This document shows positions 26,487 through 38,000 of a stretch of DNA of 64,000 nt, piece after piece. How positions within the stretch are numbered: the stretch's first letter is position 1; every line of letters starts with the position of its first letter. This stretch comes from Allium sativum. Its lineage: Eukaryota > Streptophyta > Magnoliopsida > Asparagales > Amaryllidaceae. The position numbers were made by a program, and so were the translations under genes. The stretch spans positions 480,189,514 to 480,253,513 of the forward strand of contig CM060925.1 in assembly GCA_030737875.1 (NCBI GenBank), given 5' to 3'. The notes under the pieces are model-generated. The model was not told where the DNA came from, searched no databases, and saw nothing but the letters and a program-made list of their open reading frames with translations.

Positions 26487-26569
26487 AATGTAATGTTCCC
26501 ACTCTGATTTCTAGCAAGAAGACCAGGAGGTATTGATCCACTAAACAGATTTCCTGATAAGTCCCTGCA
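26487..26569 (-). pseudogene. Captured LRR receptor kinase fragment: LRR exon
   Basis: The minus strand encodes DLSGNLFSGSIPPGLLARNQ then SGNITFR. This is the last-LRR pattern of malectin-like LRR kinases (LSGN..SG.IP..L). It is bounded by splice-like sequences: 'ttgcag' before the exon and 'ag|gttcta' after it. The introns are therefore still visible, which indicates capture of genomic DNA. Confidence 0.82.
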
Positions 26570-26637
26570 AAATGGTACTGATGGAGTGAACATCAAAAAC
26601 ATACTTATAAGATTGATGGTTGTAAGCGTGAACTTAC

Positions 26638-26709
26638 ATGATTTTGAGGGAAGTTAACTCTGACAGAAAATTAGGTATCATTCCATTTAACTGGTTCTCG
26701 GATGAATCC
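26638..26709 (-). pseudogene. Captured LRR receptor kinase fragment: 72 bp LRR exon
   Basis: The minus strand encodes SSENQLNGMIPNFLSELTSL followed by KIM. It is flanked by a 3' splice-like 'gttag' and a 5' splice-like 'gtaagtt'. A 72 bp exon encoding one 24-residue repeat is typical of plant LRR kinases. An expected leucine in LDLS.N is replaced (DSSEN). Confidence 0.8.
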
Positions 26710-28319
26710 CTAACATAATTCATAGCGTTAACCGTTGTTAGTAAATAATAAGTAGAACCTACAATGAGGGTTTATGCGACAACAACCCGAACCAAATAGC
26801 AATTTAAACGCATACCCCCCCCCCCCCAAACACATTTACCCCCCTCATCCCACCCCTTATTTCCACCGCTGATTTCCAGGTCCATGCCTTTTTTTGGTCG
26901 ATAATCGTTCAGAAATGAAATGGAAAAGAATCTACTGCTAATAATTTTCAAAATCAGAAAATAGGAAAAATTATGAAAATGAGTTGAACAAAAGAGAAAA
27001 TGACAACAGAAATTGCGAATATTAATAATAATAACTGATGGGAACAGTCGGACTTCAAAAAAGATAGATTAAAAACATAGTTACAAAATTGTAAAACCTA
27101 GGCTACAACAATTTTTTGGAATCATTATAGCAGCAAGACTACTCTTTTATTATAAAATTATAGCATAACTTATCATCACTGAGAAGCATACGCATGAGCA
27201 GTTATTAAGAAAACCATAAAATGAAACAAAATGCAAATAGCTCACGGCTGTGATAAAGTTGGTGTTATTTCATTTTATAGACAAACTTTTTTCAATCATG
27301 TATTACCATTTCCCAGAAATGTAAAAATCATGTAGCCTGTCCATCATGTATTACCATTTTTGTGTTCAATTAAAATTAGTTAGAAGTTCACATGTTGGAT
27401 TGAAAACAACAAATATTCAAGAGAAAAACACGAAATTGGGGAAAGATGCATTGTATCAAATTGAATATACAAATGGGTAAAACATTATCCCAGTATAAAA
27501 TAGGCAACATAAAAATCTATGTTACGAACATGTCACACGTTCGACAGTTATTTTAATAATTAAAGCATGACTGAATCAAAGTGAGACAAAGATGTTACAA
27601 TTTAGGAAAGAAAAGCCTTGAGTTATTCATTATCAAAATGGTAAAATTGGACAAAATTGAAGTAGTATCTTACATCAGAAAGCAAGCAATTAGTTAGCAC
27701 GAAGAAAACAGATGAGCAACTTTAGCCAATAATCAGAGCTCAATTGTATCCAATATTCTTTAACTTTCCATTAACGAATAGCCATAAATCCAAACCATCT
27801 AATCTATTTGTTACCTTTGTCCTATTCTTGCAAATGATTTCAGGCAAAAATGTTTGCAGTTGCAGTAATATTAGATGCTGTAGGAAAATAAGTAAAAATT
27901 ACATAAGAGCAGCAGTTATGTTGTAAGGTTCAGTAGGTCCAGAAACCATTGAATCATATATTAAATGAACGAAAAAGGAAACAAAATTTTATGTCTTGTC
28001 TAATATACTTGCACGTTATACGGCATGTCTAATATACTTGCTTCTTTTATGCAATCCTATAATTTTCATATAAAAGATTTTTGACAAAAAATATATGTAA
28101 TTATAATTTCTAACCAAATAGTTGAATGAAAGCTCGTGATTTAAAAAAAATTACTTATCAAAACCAAATCTACGGTCTAAGGGTAAGCTCGACATATATA
28201 ACAATGTTGCAAATTGGTAAAGAGCATTCAATAATAAAAATTAAACCCCCAATCATCATAGTATAAGAAAAATAGGAAATAATAAGTGAAAAATCAATAA
28301 TATGATTTGATTTTTATAG
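26710..28319. other. F central body, no recognisable gene
   Basis: AT-rich sequence including a C run of about 14 bases at 26814-26827. It could contain introns or 5' sequence of the captured kinase gene. I recognise no further exon. Confidence 0.55.
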
Positions 28320-28460
28320 TAATTTCTTGACTAAAGAAGTAACCTTGACTACCATATGGAAAGTTTCTTCATCTGTAATAACATGCCGGATCTCCTTCAG
28401 TAGTCACATAGGCTCCTCTGGTTTGCGTGACAGTTCTCTCTATCCAATGTATTCATCTAA
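28320..28460 (-). pseudogene. Coding-like fragment, unidentified
   Basis: The minus strand reads a protein-like stretch with two in-frame stops: RELSRKPEEPM, stop, LLKEIRHVITDEETFHMVVK. The charged composition and length suggest a degraded exon from a fourth captured gene, but I do not recognise the family. It lies on the same strand as the receptor-kinase and transporter fragments. Confidence 0.4.
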
Positions 28461-28916
28461 CATAACATCCAAATATGATTTTAAGAAAAGTAATATGATT
28501 GACAGAAATTTAGAAAAACAACTACGGAAAAACCCATGATTTTGGCTCTACGTTATCTGTTCCAAATGTAGTCTAGAAATCGAATAGCTCCAGTTATAAA
28601 GGACAAACAAAAATGAAAAAAAAAAAGGTTGAAAAATAAAAAAAACCTTTCAAATTTACTTCCACGTATCTTTTGCAATAATAAAAATACATGGAACCTG
28701 ATTTTCTCCGTATTTTACATATGGATTTCTTTTAGTGTGAACATGAGGGAAATATGAAAATAAATATAAAGGCAAATTGTTAAGAAAAAGTAAAAGGAAA
28801 AAGTGAATGAAAAAAGATAACCAAAACATGAATCTTCTCAGTTAAGAGCCTGACTGCCACCGCAGTTTTCCTTCTATTATTGTTTAAAAGCCCCAATTTA
28901 ATGCCGATTAATCAAG

Positions 28917-29908
28917 ATGGAAGGATCTACAACTAATATATCATATAAAGGATCGGTAACTGATGCGATCTCCAAGACACAAAGGCAGAAAAAAAATTGT
29001 TGTCTATATTTCAGGCAACGATGCAGATTCCACACTTCTAGAGAAGTCAGTTTGGGCAGACAACAGAGTCGCAGTTTCCATATCAAAGTGTTTGCATTTT
29101 TTTTACATCTGGTGCAAGGAAGCCTTGATGCAATGCAATTTTCTACCTTATACCCGCAGAAGTCTGTTCCTTGTATGACGGCCGTTGGTTACAATGGCAT
29201 AAAGTTATGGCAGCATGAGGGTCACATCCGTGTGGAAAATTTTGTAGCAAACGTAGAGAAGGCTTGGGCATCTCTCCATCTTTAGGAAACAACTTTAATA
29301 TTATTGACACAAGTACTGCCAGCAAAGAAACCTAAGACTTTAGGTTCCAGTTCACAGATTGCTGGAGAAAGTTCTACCTTCAACACGAGATCATCATCTA
29401 CAGCCAAAGTCATAGATAACTTGGATGACAAACCTACATAAGAACCTAAACAACATGAATAGGAGATGCTAAGTGAAACAGTGAAAGATAATAATAAAAT
29501 GCCTGGTCTGCAAACTTCTTTACTGTCAAATGCTGCTGTTAGTGTCAAAGAAGATCCAAAGATTCCACAAAGTAGCAAAAAGGAAATTTTAGGCAGTGTG
29601 ACTACAGACATACACTCGTCATTGGCTTCAAGAGATATTGATAGCTATGTTATACCTGAAGAAACTAAAGAAAAACTTTCTGAAATAAATACTATGGTGA
29701 AAGATGACAAAATAAAGAATGAAGAAGTCTTTGAGCCTGCGGACTATTCAAATGTGGGGAAGTCTAATGATATTAATCTCAATATTAGGATGCCAGATGG
29801 TGGTAGCTTAAAAAGGAAATTTATGATGACATATACTTTGAGATCAGTAAAACAGTACATTAGTGGGAATCTAGGTAGTGGTATTAGCTCATGTGATCTT
29901 GCCATTTG
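28917..29908 (+). pseudogene. Captured plant UBX-domain protein (PUX11-like), intronless and broken
   Basis: The start MEGSTTNISYKGSVTDAI and the following KKIVVYISGND, DAMQFSTLYPQKSVPC and VGYNGIKLWQHEG match the thioredoxin-like N-terminal domain of plant PUX11-type proteins. A low-complexity linker leads to IRMPDGGSLKRKF and SVKQYI, the start of a UBX domain, which cuts off at SSCDLAI. In PUX proteins the UBX domain binds the AAA ATPase CDC48. Lesions: a shift at the A8 run near 28989, a return to frame near 29130, and stops at about 29284, 29437 and 29461. The frame between the stops is continuous to 29908, so about 330 codons run without an intron. The UBX C-terminal half is missing. Confidence 0.83.
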
Positions 29909-30519
29909 ATATATTAGTAACGGTCTTATAGTTATAGTACATTGTGAAATTTTAAATTAGTATACGTCAAAAAAAAAGATAACCAGAAATAATATATCAC
30001 AAATGAATATTCTGCCAAAGGATATTCTTTTCACTAACCATTACCATTTGATTGTTTTATTAACTTGTGTAACTTTACTACTTTCATGTCAATCCACTAA
30101 CATAGAGGAACGATTTATCAAGAAACCAAAAAAAAAGTGATGCATCTATTCTGGAAAAAGCAACAGTAAAACTCCAACCAACTTGCTTAGTTCAAAGATA
30201 AATATTTAGCTTGTAAAGGCTACAACTTTCTCTCAAGTACGCAGCTTATAGTAGCTGTTAAACAAAACTACTCATCTAAATTTTCATTTGGATAAATACA
30301 GCTTAAGCTGAAATTACTTAATTGGGAGTACATACTCACATGGTTAGGTAAGTTAACCTACACTCCAACAACAATTTCTTTGATTTGTGAACTCTCCATC
30401 GCCAACATAGCTTAAAAAAAGTGGGCATGATATGCCTTAAGCTTCTTAAACAACCATAAGTTCTATCTTTGGTGGAAATTCATATCTTTTATACAATAAG
30501 CAAAGACAAATGTAAAGAG

Positions 30520-30745
30520 TAAAGTGAAATGTGACTGCACCTATGAAATCCATATTGGTCGTCGATGTATGCCTTGATACTTTGGTTCTATTGACCAGGA
30601 GCCCTAATGATATCATCCAAGTCTCCAAACTATGGAGTTACCAATCCATTGATTGTCCATGCAGCAGGGCATATCCAATCGTACCATATCCACCATTTAG
30701 GAATACTCGCTTTAGCAACAAAAAACCAGAGAACAGATTAAAGAG
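30520..30745 (-). pseudogene. Captured PDR-type ABC transporter: C-terminal exon
   Basis: The minus strand encodes [24 protein letters not shown], a stop, FGDLDDII, and after another stop IKAYIDDQYGF. This is the last part of the second membrane domain of plant full-size ABCG (PDR) pumps: the WWxWYYWICPxAWTxxGL motif, then a Q-x-GD loop, then the FGF/YGF tail. Two in-frame stops make it non-functional. It lies downstream of the piece at 30960-31313 on the same strand, as in the donor gene. Confidence 0.85.
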
Positions 30746-30959
30746 CGTATAAAATGTAGGAAAACCAGCATACTACTTGAAGGTTGATGAGATGGCTACA
30801 CACATCATCCCTTAATAAGTGAATTATAGGATGTGAAGGAAACAAAAAAGAACCATGAAAACTTCAACAATATCCACTTGAAACCCAACATGCTATATAA
30901 TATGAGATCATAGACTAGGCTCTGGAGAAATACATAAGGTAACTGGAAAAAGCATAAGG

Positions 30960-31313
30960 AAGAGAAGGGTACATTCCATGAGCCCTTTATCTATAAAATA
31001 CCATCCTTTCAACTACAACAAAAGGTTGAACTGTTGCGGCATTGCTGAATCCTGTGAATAATATAGCTGAACACATTATTCCAATTATCATCGTGAAATC
31101 AAGCGAAGATTCTCTAATGTGTCAGATATCCCTAAAAATTGAACCTAAAAGCAAACCAGTGAACCAGTAGAAGGAAAAACGAACAAGGTTGTCATCAGGA
31201 CTCCTCCAGTAGGTCCACCATTGCTTCCAGTGACAGTAGTTGACTTGCTGATAATCAAACTGAGCATATTGTGCTGGAAAATATAGATCACTTGTACCCG
31301 GAAGTGGCTTCAT
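30960..31313 (-). pseudogene. Captured PDR-type ABC transporter: second membrane domain
   Basis: The minus strand encodes LPGTSDLYFPAQYAQ, CHWKQWWTYWRSPDDNLVRF and GLLLGSIFRDI, then after a stop AILFTGFSNAATVQPFVVVE, MVFYR, a stop, RAHGMYPSLPYAF. The order (DLYFPTQYSQ, WKQHWSYWRNP, ER.VFYRERAAGMYSALPYAF in the family) is diagnostic of PDR/ABCG transporters, which export diverse compounds across the plasma membrane. The glutamate of FYRER is a stop codon. No nucleotide-binding domain is present. Confidence 0.87.
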
Positions 31314-32224
31314 AAGTCCTTTAACTAAAGCCTTGTTATGCCTGTATAAGGAAGATGACTTGTAGAGATTAGCAAAGTCAATTACTATCTTACTTCAGTG
31401 GCTATAGAACTAGCATCCAACATCCATGTTGCAGGGTTGCATTTGTCATTGTGCTAAGGGACTCCAGGAATAGACTCAAAATACTTGATCATCTTGCAAG
31501 AATATTTACCTAGTGGACCCGAGTAAATCACTTGGCCCCCTCTCTTCAACGACACATTACAGTCTAAGCATCCTACTTAAAAAATAATATAAACTAACAA
31601 AATGGTAATCATTCTTATATCATCGGAAAACAACAAACAAAGCATGTGAGAACTTCTTAATCCATTTTTAAATTTAGTAGCATTACTTGACTAACTTAAT
31701 CAAGTTTCTTTTCCCCAATTAAACCAACCATTAGTGAAGACACACAAAGTCGCTTATCACTTCTTGTAAAATGCTAAAATTAGGAACAAACGAAATTTGA
31801 ACTAATTATCAGAAAATAAACACAGTATTGCAATTTAACTGCCTGGAATGCATCACATATTCGGGCGTCTTTTCCAGAAGATGATAAAGTAGAAAGAAAG
31901 CAGAGAGAAGGATGTAAGATCTTATAACGATTGAAAGAGATTGAAAGATGTAAGAAATCAAATCAGTATGCCCAAAAACATGATAGTTCTGAAAGTTCTG
32001 AAAACCTAATTATTAGTTGACATAAAAATCGGAAAAAGAGGAAAAGGAAAGTAAAATCAAAATTCACGTATTGATTTGTTCAGCAGAGGAAGAATCGGAA
32101 TAGAGAGGAAGATGGTGAATATAATCGGAACAGTAATGGAGGACGAGCGTGGAAGAAATTGTCACGTGAAAATGAGATAGTACGACCGAATATAACTCGC
32201 TTCAAAAATGGTCACATTGAAGAA
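31314..32224. other. F right body, no recognisable gene
   Basis: AT-rich sequence between the transporter fragment and the right subterminal repeats. It may include upstream donor intron. I see no conserved protein. Confidence 0.55.
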
Positions 32225-32508
32225 ATTTTTTTTGCTATGTGCGATTGTTTTATATTCAACCGTCGCAGAATAAAATTTCACCAATTCCAACTCCATTTTA
32301 TTTGCCATGGACTTATATATAACCGTAGCAAATGGTAATATTTGCTACTGTTTTTATAAAAACCCGTCTCAAGTTTGTATTCTCGCATCATTTCCCTGAA
32401 AATCTGCTATGGTTGTAACTAAAACAGTCGCATATAACGATATATGCTACTGTTTTTAGCTAAACCGTCGCAAATAAGGCATCGCAAATAAGCAGTTTTG
32501 TACTAGTG
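32225..32508. repeat. F right subterminal and terminal repeats
   Basis: Copies of TTTGCTAC and CCGTCGCAAA type motifs in inverted pairs (for example 32300-32335 and 32445-32475), ending in 'gttttgtactagtg', the inverted terminus. Confidence 0.9.
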
Positions 32509-33087
32509 ATATGAAACATTAAGTGGCATAGAACAATAAAATAGATCTAATTAGGCATATGATAACAGTAATTTGTGCATGAATCTAAAAGATAGGAATC
32601 TACAAAACTTGATATGATTCGTCTTACTTGCAGGCATGATCATTAAATCCAATTTACAATCCTATCACAATTACTTTTTAAATTTAATTATATGTGAAAG
32701 TAACTTAGACTCACAGCGATAGGATTCTTAGAAAATTAGGCGTTGTTGTAGCAATTCGGATCTTGAACAATCTCTACTTGATTGATGTAGATCTGATTTT
32801 CTAATTTGATTGTTGAAGAAGAACTATCTCTACATCTCTACTTTGATTTTGGTTGGAGAAGAAAGGCTAGGTTAATTTAGATTGGAGAAGCATGGAGGCG
32901 CCATGGATGAATAACAATGAGGTTATGGTTAGGTTTAGGGGTATTTTATAGATGCTCTAGGTGAATTGGGACCCTTAGATTAGATTAGGATCCCTCTGAA
33001 CCATCTAAACCAGAAAATCACGTCATCCAGCCAATCCCAGAAGGACACATCAGCCCTAGACCACCAAAACTCGTCTGCCAGATCTGG

Positions 33088-33180
33088 GTAGATGGGGGTC
33101 GACACCCCTATGGGGTGGTCGACACCCCTATAGGGTGGTCGACACCTATGTCGACTCCCCTAGGGGGGTCGACATCCTAA
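33088..33180. repeat. GTCGAC palindrome cluster, A1 5' LTR
   Basis: Four GTCGAC hexamers with 'cccctatrggg' spacers. One extra ~20 bp unit is present relative to the 3' LTR cluster, and most hexamers are intact here but mutated there. Confidence 0.85.
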
Positions 33181-33421
33181 AGCAGGAGATTTCCCGATCA
33201 CCCAGATTTTACTGATTTTGATTTTTTGAATTCGTTTTTTATTTTTAATTATTATTTTAATTTAAATTCTGCTTAAACTGAAATCTTCCAAGCTTCATAA
33301 CTTCTTCATACGATATCCGATTAACGCAAACTCGGACTCTATTCCAAGCAGAATTCTGAGACGAACACAATGGCGCAACCCGTTTCCCTTAATTCTTCCT
33401 ATAAAATTATGGGGTATTACA

Positions 33422-35077
33422 ACTAAAGGAAAGTCAGGCGTGAAGTTAGGCTATTGATCATATCAGATACATAATATGAGTTAAAATTTTGGTTAGCCCT
33501 ACTGTGCACAAACAAATTTTCAATAAGCCTACTATTGCATTTAATAGTCAATGTGAATTATATACTATTCTAAAGGAATCATGAAAATAGCATATATTGT
33601 TACCTTGAATATTGGAAGGCCAAATCCATTTTATCAGCATTAGGACCACTATTATTTGAAGATTTTCTCAGTAAACATGTCCCACTTCCTTTTATTTTGA
33701 TTGAAATGAGATCATTTTTAGGAGCAAATGTGCAATAACATATAGTCACCATAAATTGCAAGAGTAGAAACAAAATTTCCAACTGCTTTAACTTTTTTCC
33801 ATCATTTACATTTATCATTATGGCATGTCTAGAGTCCTTGATTTATTGATTTACACCCGACGTCTAAATACTTAGAGAAATGATGAAATTAAATATTGTA
33901 CTTCCACTAAAAAGATAAGAAAAGAAATGAAGAAAAAAGAAAAAAACACATGGTAGAATGCATCAAAGAGGTCAACATTTTTGTAGCTCCAGTAAACTAT
34001 TTGGGGGTACATAACATCAATGTAAATATACCTTGGGAAGTCATATATATTTTTCCTTCAGAACCAAATACATGCCATATTTTTGGAACTGAGTGACCAT
34101 TTCATGCATGTGGCTTGAGTAATTGTGTATCCCTGAGAATTTATTCACTGACAAACGGCTGCTGACCCTTGGCTCTAATAAGTTAATGACTTTTGGTTGA
34201 AAAAAATTGGATGCTTCAACGGTGGTTATTTTTATATAAAAGAAAATACAATGTGATACCTATGTGGCACTTGTTGTAAATTGATGCCTCACTAAATATG
34301 CCTAGCTCAGACCAACTTTTGGAAGAAACACCATACTGGATAAACATCGATATTAATATACATTCACATTATATGCTTGGCAGTCAATAAATTGGGATTT
34401 ACATAAATAATTAAATTAAGATTATGTTATTGGCTAATTACTTGGTTTGATAGGCTATTATGGCTACATGGATATTTCACGCGTTATGTGCAATCCGAAT
34501 AGATATGACGTACTCCCTGCTGTGTTTTAAAATCTGAAATACTGGCATAACCATGTCTTACTTATCCTTGTCTCGATTTCTTTATCGAATTTCAACTTGT
34601 CTATGATTTCTTGGATGTTGGAATAATTTGAAGGTAGTAACTTGATAAGTCAGTATTTCTTTTAGTTTATATTTAAGTTAAATTACTTGAATACAACCTA
34701 ACCCGAGTTTTTGTTTTGCTTGGGTCGGGCTCAGACCCTGAGCAGTACAGATTTAGAGTTTATAGCTTGGGATTTGATGATTGGCAAAGATAGGGATTCT
34801 AGGAGATGCGCACTTTGAAGATTTTTAAAACAGTAAACATTTCTTTTGTATTAAAACCGAATTTTTATTCCGTTGTACATAGAAAAGTTTTGTATTCAAA
34901 ATCTCTGATTATAAATAAAAGTTTTATTCCGCTGTTAAATACTGTGTTATTATTATTCTCTACTTCTGTGTTGATTCTGATTTAAAACTATTTAAGCTAA
35001 ATAACGATCCGTCGATTTGAACGTTTTAAGTTGGTTTAAATACTGATTTAAAGCAGTTAAAAAGGCGGGACGTTACA
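33422..35077 (+). mobile_element. 5' LTR of element B, proximal part
   Basis: After the A1 target-site copy (33422-33426) the sequence is collinear with 40890-42543 of the B 3' LTR (1651 versus 1654 bp). It ends 'ggcgggacgttaca'. Over about 130 sampled bases I see about ten differences, more than between the LTRs of E or D, which fits B being older than its inserts. Confidence 0.9.
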
Positions 35078-38000
35078 AGTGGTACCAGTTCTTTGGTTTA
35101 TTCAAAGCTTAACTTATTGGGTTTAAAAATGGATTTTGAAAAGAAAAAATTTTGTAGTATGAATTTTGAAAGTAGTTTTAAAATAATTTTTGAAAGACAA
35201 ATTGTTTCTGGAAATATCAAGTATTTGGCAATTAGTGTTTTGAAACCAATACAACGGAAAAAAAAATTATAATCTATTTTGAGATTTAAAATTCTTTTGG
35301 AATCTCCAGTCTTAGAATCCAGAGTTTTGAGAGCTTTTCTTCGATAAGATGCCCTTAGGATTAAACCTCGAATTCGTCGACTAATGGTATCAAAGTAATA
35401 TAAGTATAAGAGACTCAACTAATAAATTTCTTTGACCGTGTATTTTAGCAGTCAAGGATAACGGAAATTTACTAGAAATGAGAATTCGGATAAGAACTTG
35501 AATGAAGAAAAAGGAAATTTGGAATCATTTCAAGAATGAAACGATGAATTTTATTTCGATATCCGGATTATAAATTAGTGAAATAAAATCGAAAAGAATA
35601 TAATTGGAATTCAATTGGGTTAAGTTGTATTACTAATTTGTTTAAGAAATTCAAAACTTGGCAAGATAAATTATAAATAGTTTCAAACCAATAATGTATA
35701 ATCGAATTCGATAGTAAGTTATAAGCTTGTTAACAAGTAGTGAATCGTAAATAAATAAAGCAAAGTATGAATGAAGGTTTTAAAAGAGATTTGGACCTGT
35801 ATTTGATTAAATCAAAACTAATTTGATATCATAAGTCCAGATTCCTGTAAAAGGAATGATATTTAATTTAGAAGTAAATGACTGTTGAAAGCAACAATGT
35901 TGAGAATAAAATTTAGGGTTAAAGGAAATGAAGTTGACCAGTATGGTGAGATTTTTCTGAAATTCAGAATGTAAATCAAATGAGAATTTTTCCGAAGTTC
36001 GGAATATATTATCGACTAAGAGATTAATCGAAAGAAGGTTATGTATGGAATTAACAATGTAGAATTTTCAGAAAATATTTTTTTACTTTCCGTTTAATCG
36101 AAATTTAATATATTATTAATTAGTTGTTTATATATTTAGAATAAGGAATAAAGTATATCTAAAAGTTAAATATTTTGAAGCCGTGAATTATTGTTATAAT
36201 CAATGTTAAAAAAAGTAAATTCTTGAATTTAAAATTTACGAGAATGAATGTTTTGTTCGAAATTGTGAATTTTATCTATTTTAAGGTAAATAATGTTATT
36301 CAGTTAAGGTCTGAGAGGTAAATATACCCCAACTTGATTGATTTCATTGTTGACCAAGAAGTGGATAAGATTCGATAGCAAGAGTGGTTAAGTGAAGTAA
36401 GTAAATGAGTGCTAGCAGTTAAGTGGAAAATAACGGTGTTTTATTTAATATCTAGTTAATTCAAATAACGAATTTAGAAATGTTTCCCTCTAAGAATAAA
36501 GTATATTTTCTATAGAAAATATAGATTTGTGAATGTATGGAAATGTTTTCTAATGGTAATAAGGGATTTTCTAGAATTTCAGGAAAAACCGATAATTAAA
36601 GAGGTTAAAAAAAATTGTGAGAGGCTGACGTGTTTTGATAAATCGAAATGGTGAGAACTGAAGAATAAAAAGCCATACGATGAGAACAAAGAGCGACAGA
36701 AAGTAAGAGAAGTGGATTAGTAAATTGAATTCGAGAGTTGCGTAAAAAATGATCTGATAAGAAATAAAAAAATGAAATTAAGGAAATTAGAAAATGATGG
36801 AAGATTAGTCAAGTTTAATGACTTTTTGAATGTCGATCTGATGTTGGTTTCGGCCTTCAGGGTTGATACTTAGGGAGTTGTTCGCTTGCTAATTAACAGT
36901 CGAAGGAGGTGAATAGGGAAGAGTAATCAGACGTGAATAATAGAATGTGATATAAAAATGAAAATTCTGAGATGGCAAGACCATAAAGATTTGAATTAAG
37001 TGATTGCAAGATTGGATAGAATTTTGGTTTATAACCAACAGATTTAGAAAACTGAGTTGAAAAAATATTAAATATCTAAAGTGGTTAAGATATCAAAACT
37101 AAAATTTTGAAATTTGAACGGAAATTTGAGGATATTCGATATTGAATATAGACATTTTGAATCTTATATGAAAAAAGAAATATATAAGAATATAGTGAAT
37201 TTGAGAACTGCTGGACTGGACGGAAATCGATTTGAAATGAAATCTTATATAATAGAATGTATATAAGGATGAGACGTTTGAAAATATGATTTGGAAAGGA
37301 AATCTTATGACATAAGTATGATTTATGAGCATTTGGAAATGAAGTACTATATGCATATAGTATTATATGTTTTCAAAGCAAAATAAGGGAAGTACCATCC
37401 TTCTGCTTTGAATTTCAATCTTAGCTAAAAAATGCTGGTGGTGGTAGGTTGTCCGGACATAAAACTCACGAGTTGCCATTGAGCGCGACTGCTAGCGTAA
37501 TTCGCAGGGCTGTAGATAGCCTACGGAGATCGGAAATTTCTTGAGGGAATCAGGCGTAACCATTGTGATCGCTGCGATCTAGTGTCATTGGAATTCGACC
37601 GTATAGCGAAATTCGCAGGGCTGCAGATAGCCTATAGAGGTCGTATGTTTCTTGGGGGAACCAAGCGTAACCATTGTGACTGCTGCGATCTACAGTCGAA
37701 TTATAAGGGCGTAATCCACAGAGCTGTGAAAGCTTACGAGTATGGATGTTTCCTAGGGGACTCGGGCGTAACCATTGTGTACATGCGGTCCACTTAGATA
37801 TCTTAGTGATTGAGCCACCTATTTAATGCAACAGTTTGTCTTCGTGACTTGATTGTCCTCGTGACTTGATATTTTTTTCATCATTTTATTTTGTAACCCT
37901 GAGAGAGAGCAGTCAATGCTCAATGACCTCAGGTTTTCTTTTGATTCTTAAAATGTCTTCTGTTGATATGTCCATGATGCATTTCGCAGGGAAGTGATTT

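Larger units (their letters stand above)
22819..32508. mobile_element. Element F: 9.7 kb CACTA transposon carrying gene fragments
   Basis: The ends are CACTACTACAGAACAGG on the left and, inverted, CACTAGTACAAAACTGC on the right, flanked by a perfect 3 bp duplication ata (22816-22818 and 32509-32511). Both ends hold arrays of short inverted subterminal repeats based on TTTGCGACGG / CCGTCGCAAA. These are the hallmarks of the CACTA (En/Spm) superfamily. I find no TNP2-like transposase, so it is non-autonomous. Its body holds pieces of at least three recognisable plant genes on both strands, all broken. Confidence 0.93.
1778..33421 (-). mobile_element. Element A1: decayed Ty3/gypsy chromovirus with two nested insertions
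   Basis: This is a full-length minus-strand LTR retrotransposon. LTRs are at 1778-4528 and 21007-33421, the polypurine tract abuts the left LTR and the tRNA-Met primer site abuts the right LTR. Gag-pol runs from 20799 down to about 5139. E (7624-18960) interrupts RT and F (22819-32508) interrupts the 5' LTR; without them A1 is about 10.6 kb. The domain order Gag, PR, RT, RNase H, IN, chromodomain assigns it to the chromoviruses, most like the Tekay/Del clade (clade is inference). The target is the B 5' LTR: flanks gctta and actaa look like a mutated 5 bp duplication, and the uninterrupted site is 'gagggttaaggcaag' at 40882-40896. Confidence 0.9.
21007..33421 (-). mobile_element. A1 5' LTR, split by CACTA element F
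   Basis: LTR sequence runs 21007-22818 and resumes 32512-33421 (net about 2.72 kb). The break falls in 'aaaataggcatatgaaac', which is uninterrupted at the matching place in the A1 3' LTR near 3628-3645. The AAT tract is shorter than in the other LTR, and a G run at 21381-21391 is specific to this copy. The right end 'ggggtattaca' has one change relative to the 3' LTR. Confidence 0.92.

Noticed and set aside
33600..33818. 72-codon minus-strand frame in the B LTR with a collinear sequence near 41090-41280
   Set aside because: The second copy has changes that break the frame, and it is an LTR duplicate. There is no known domain.
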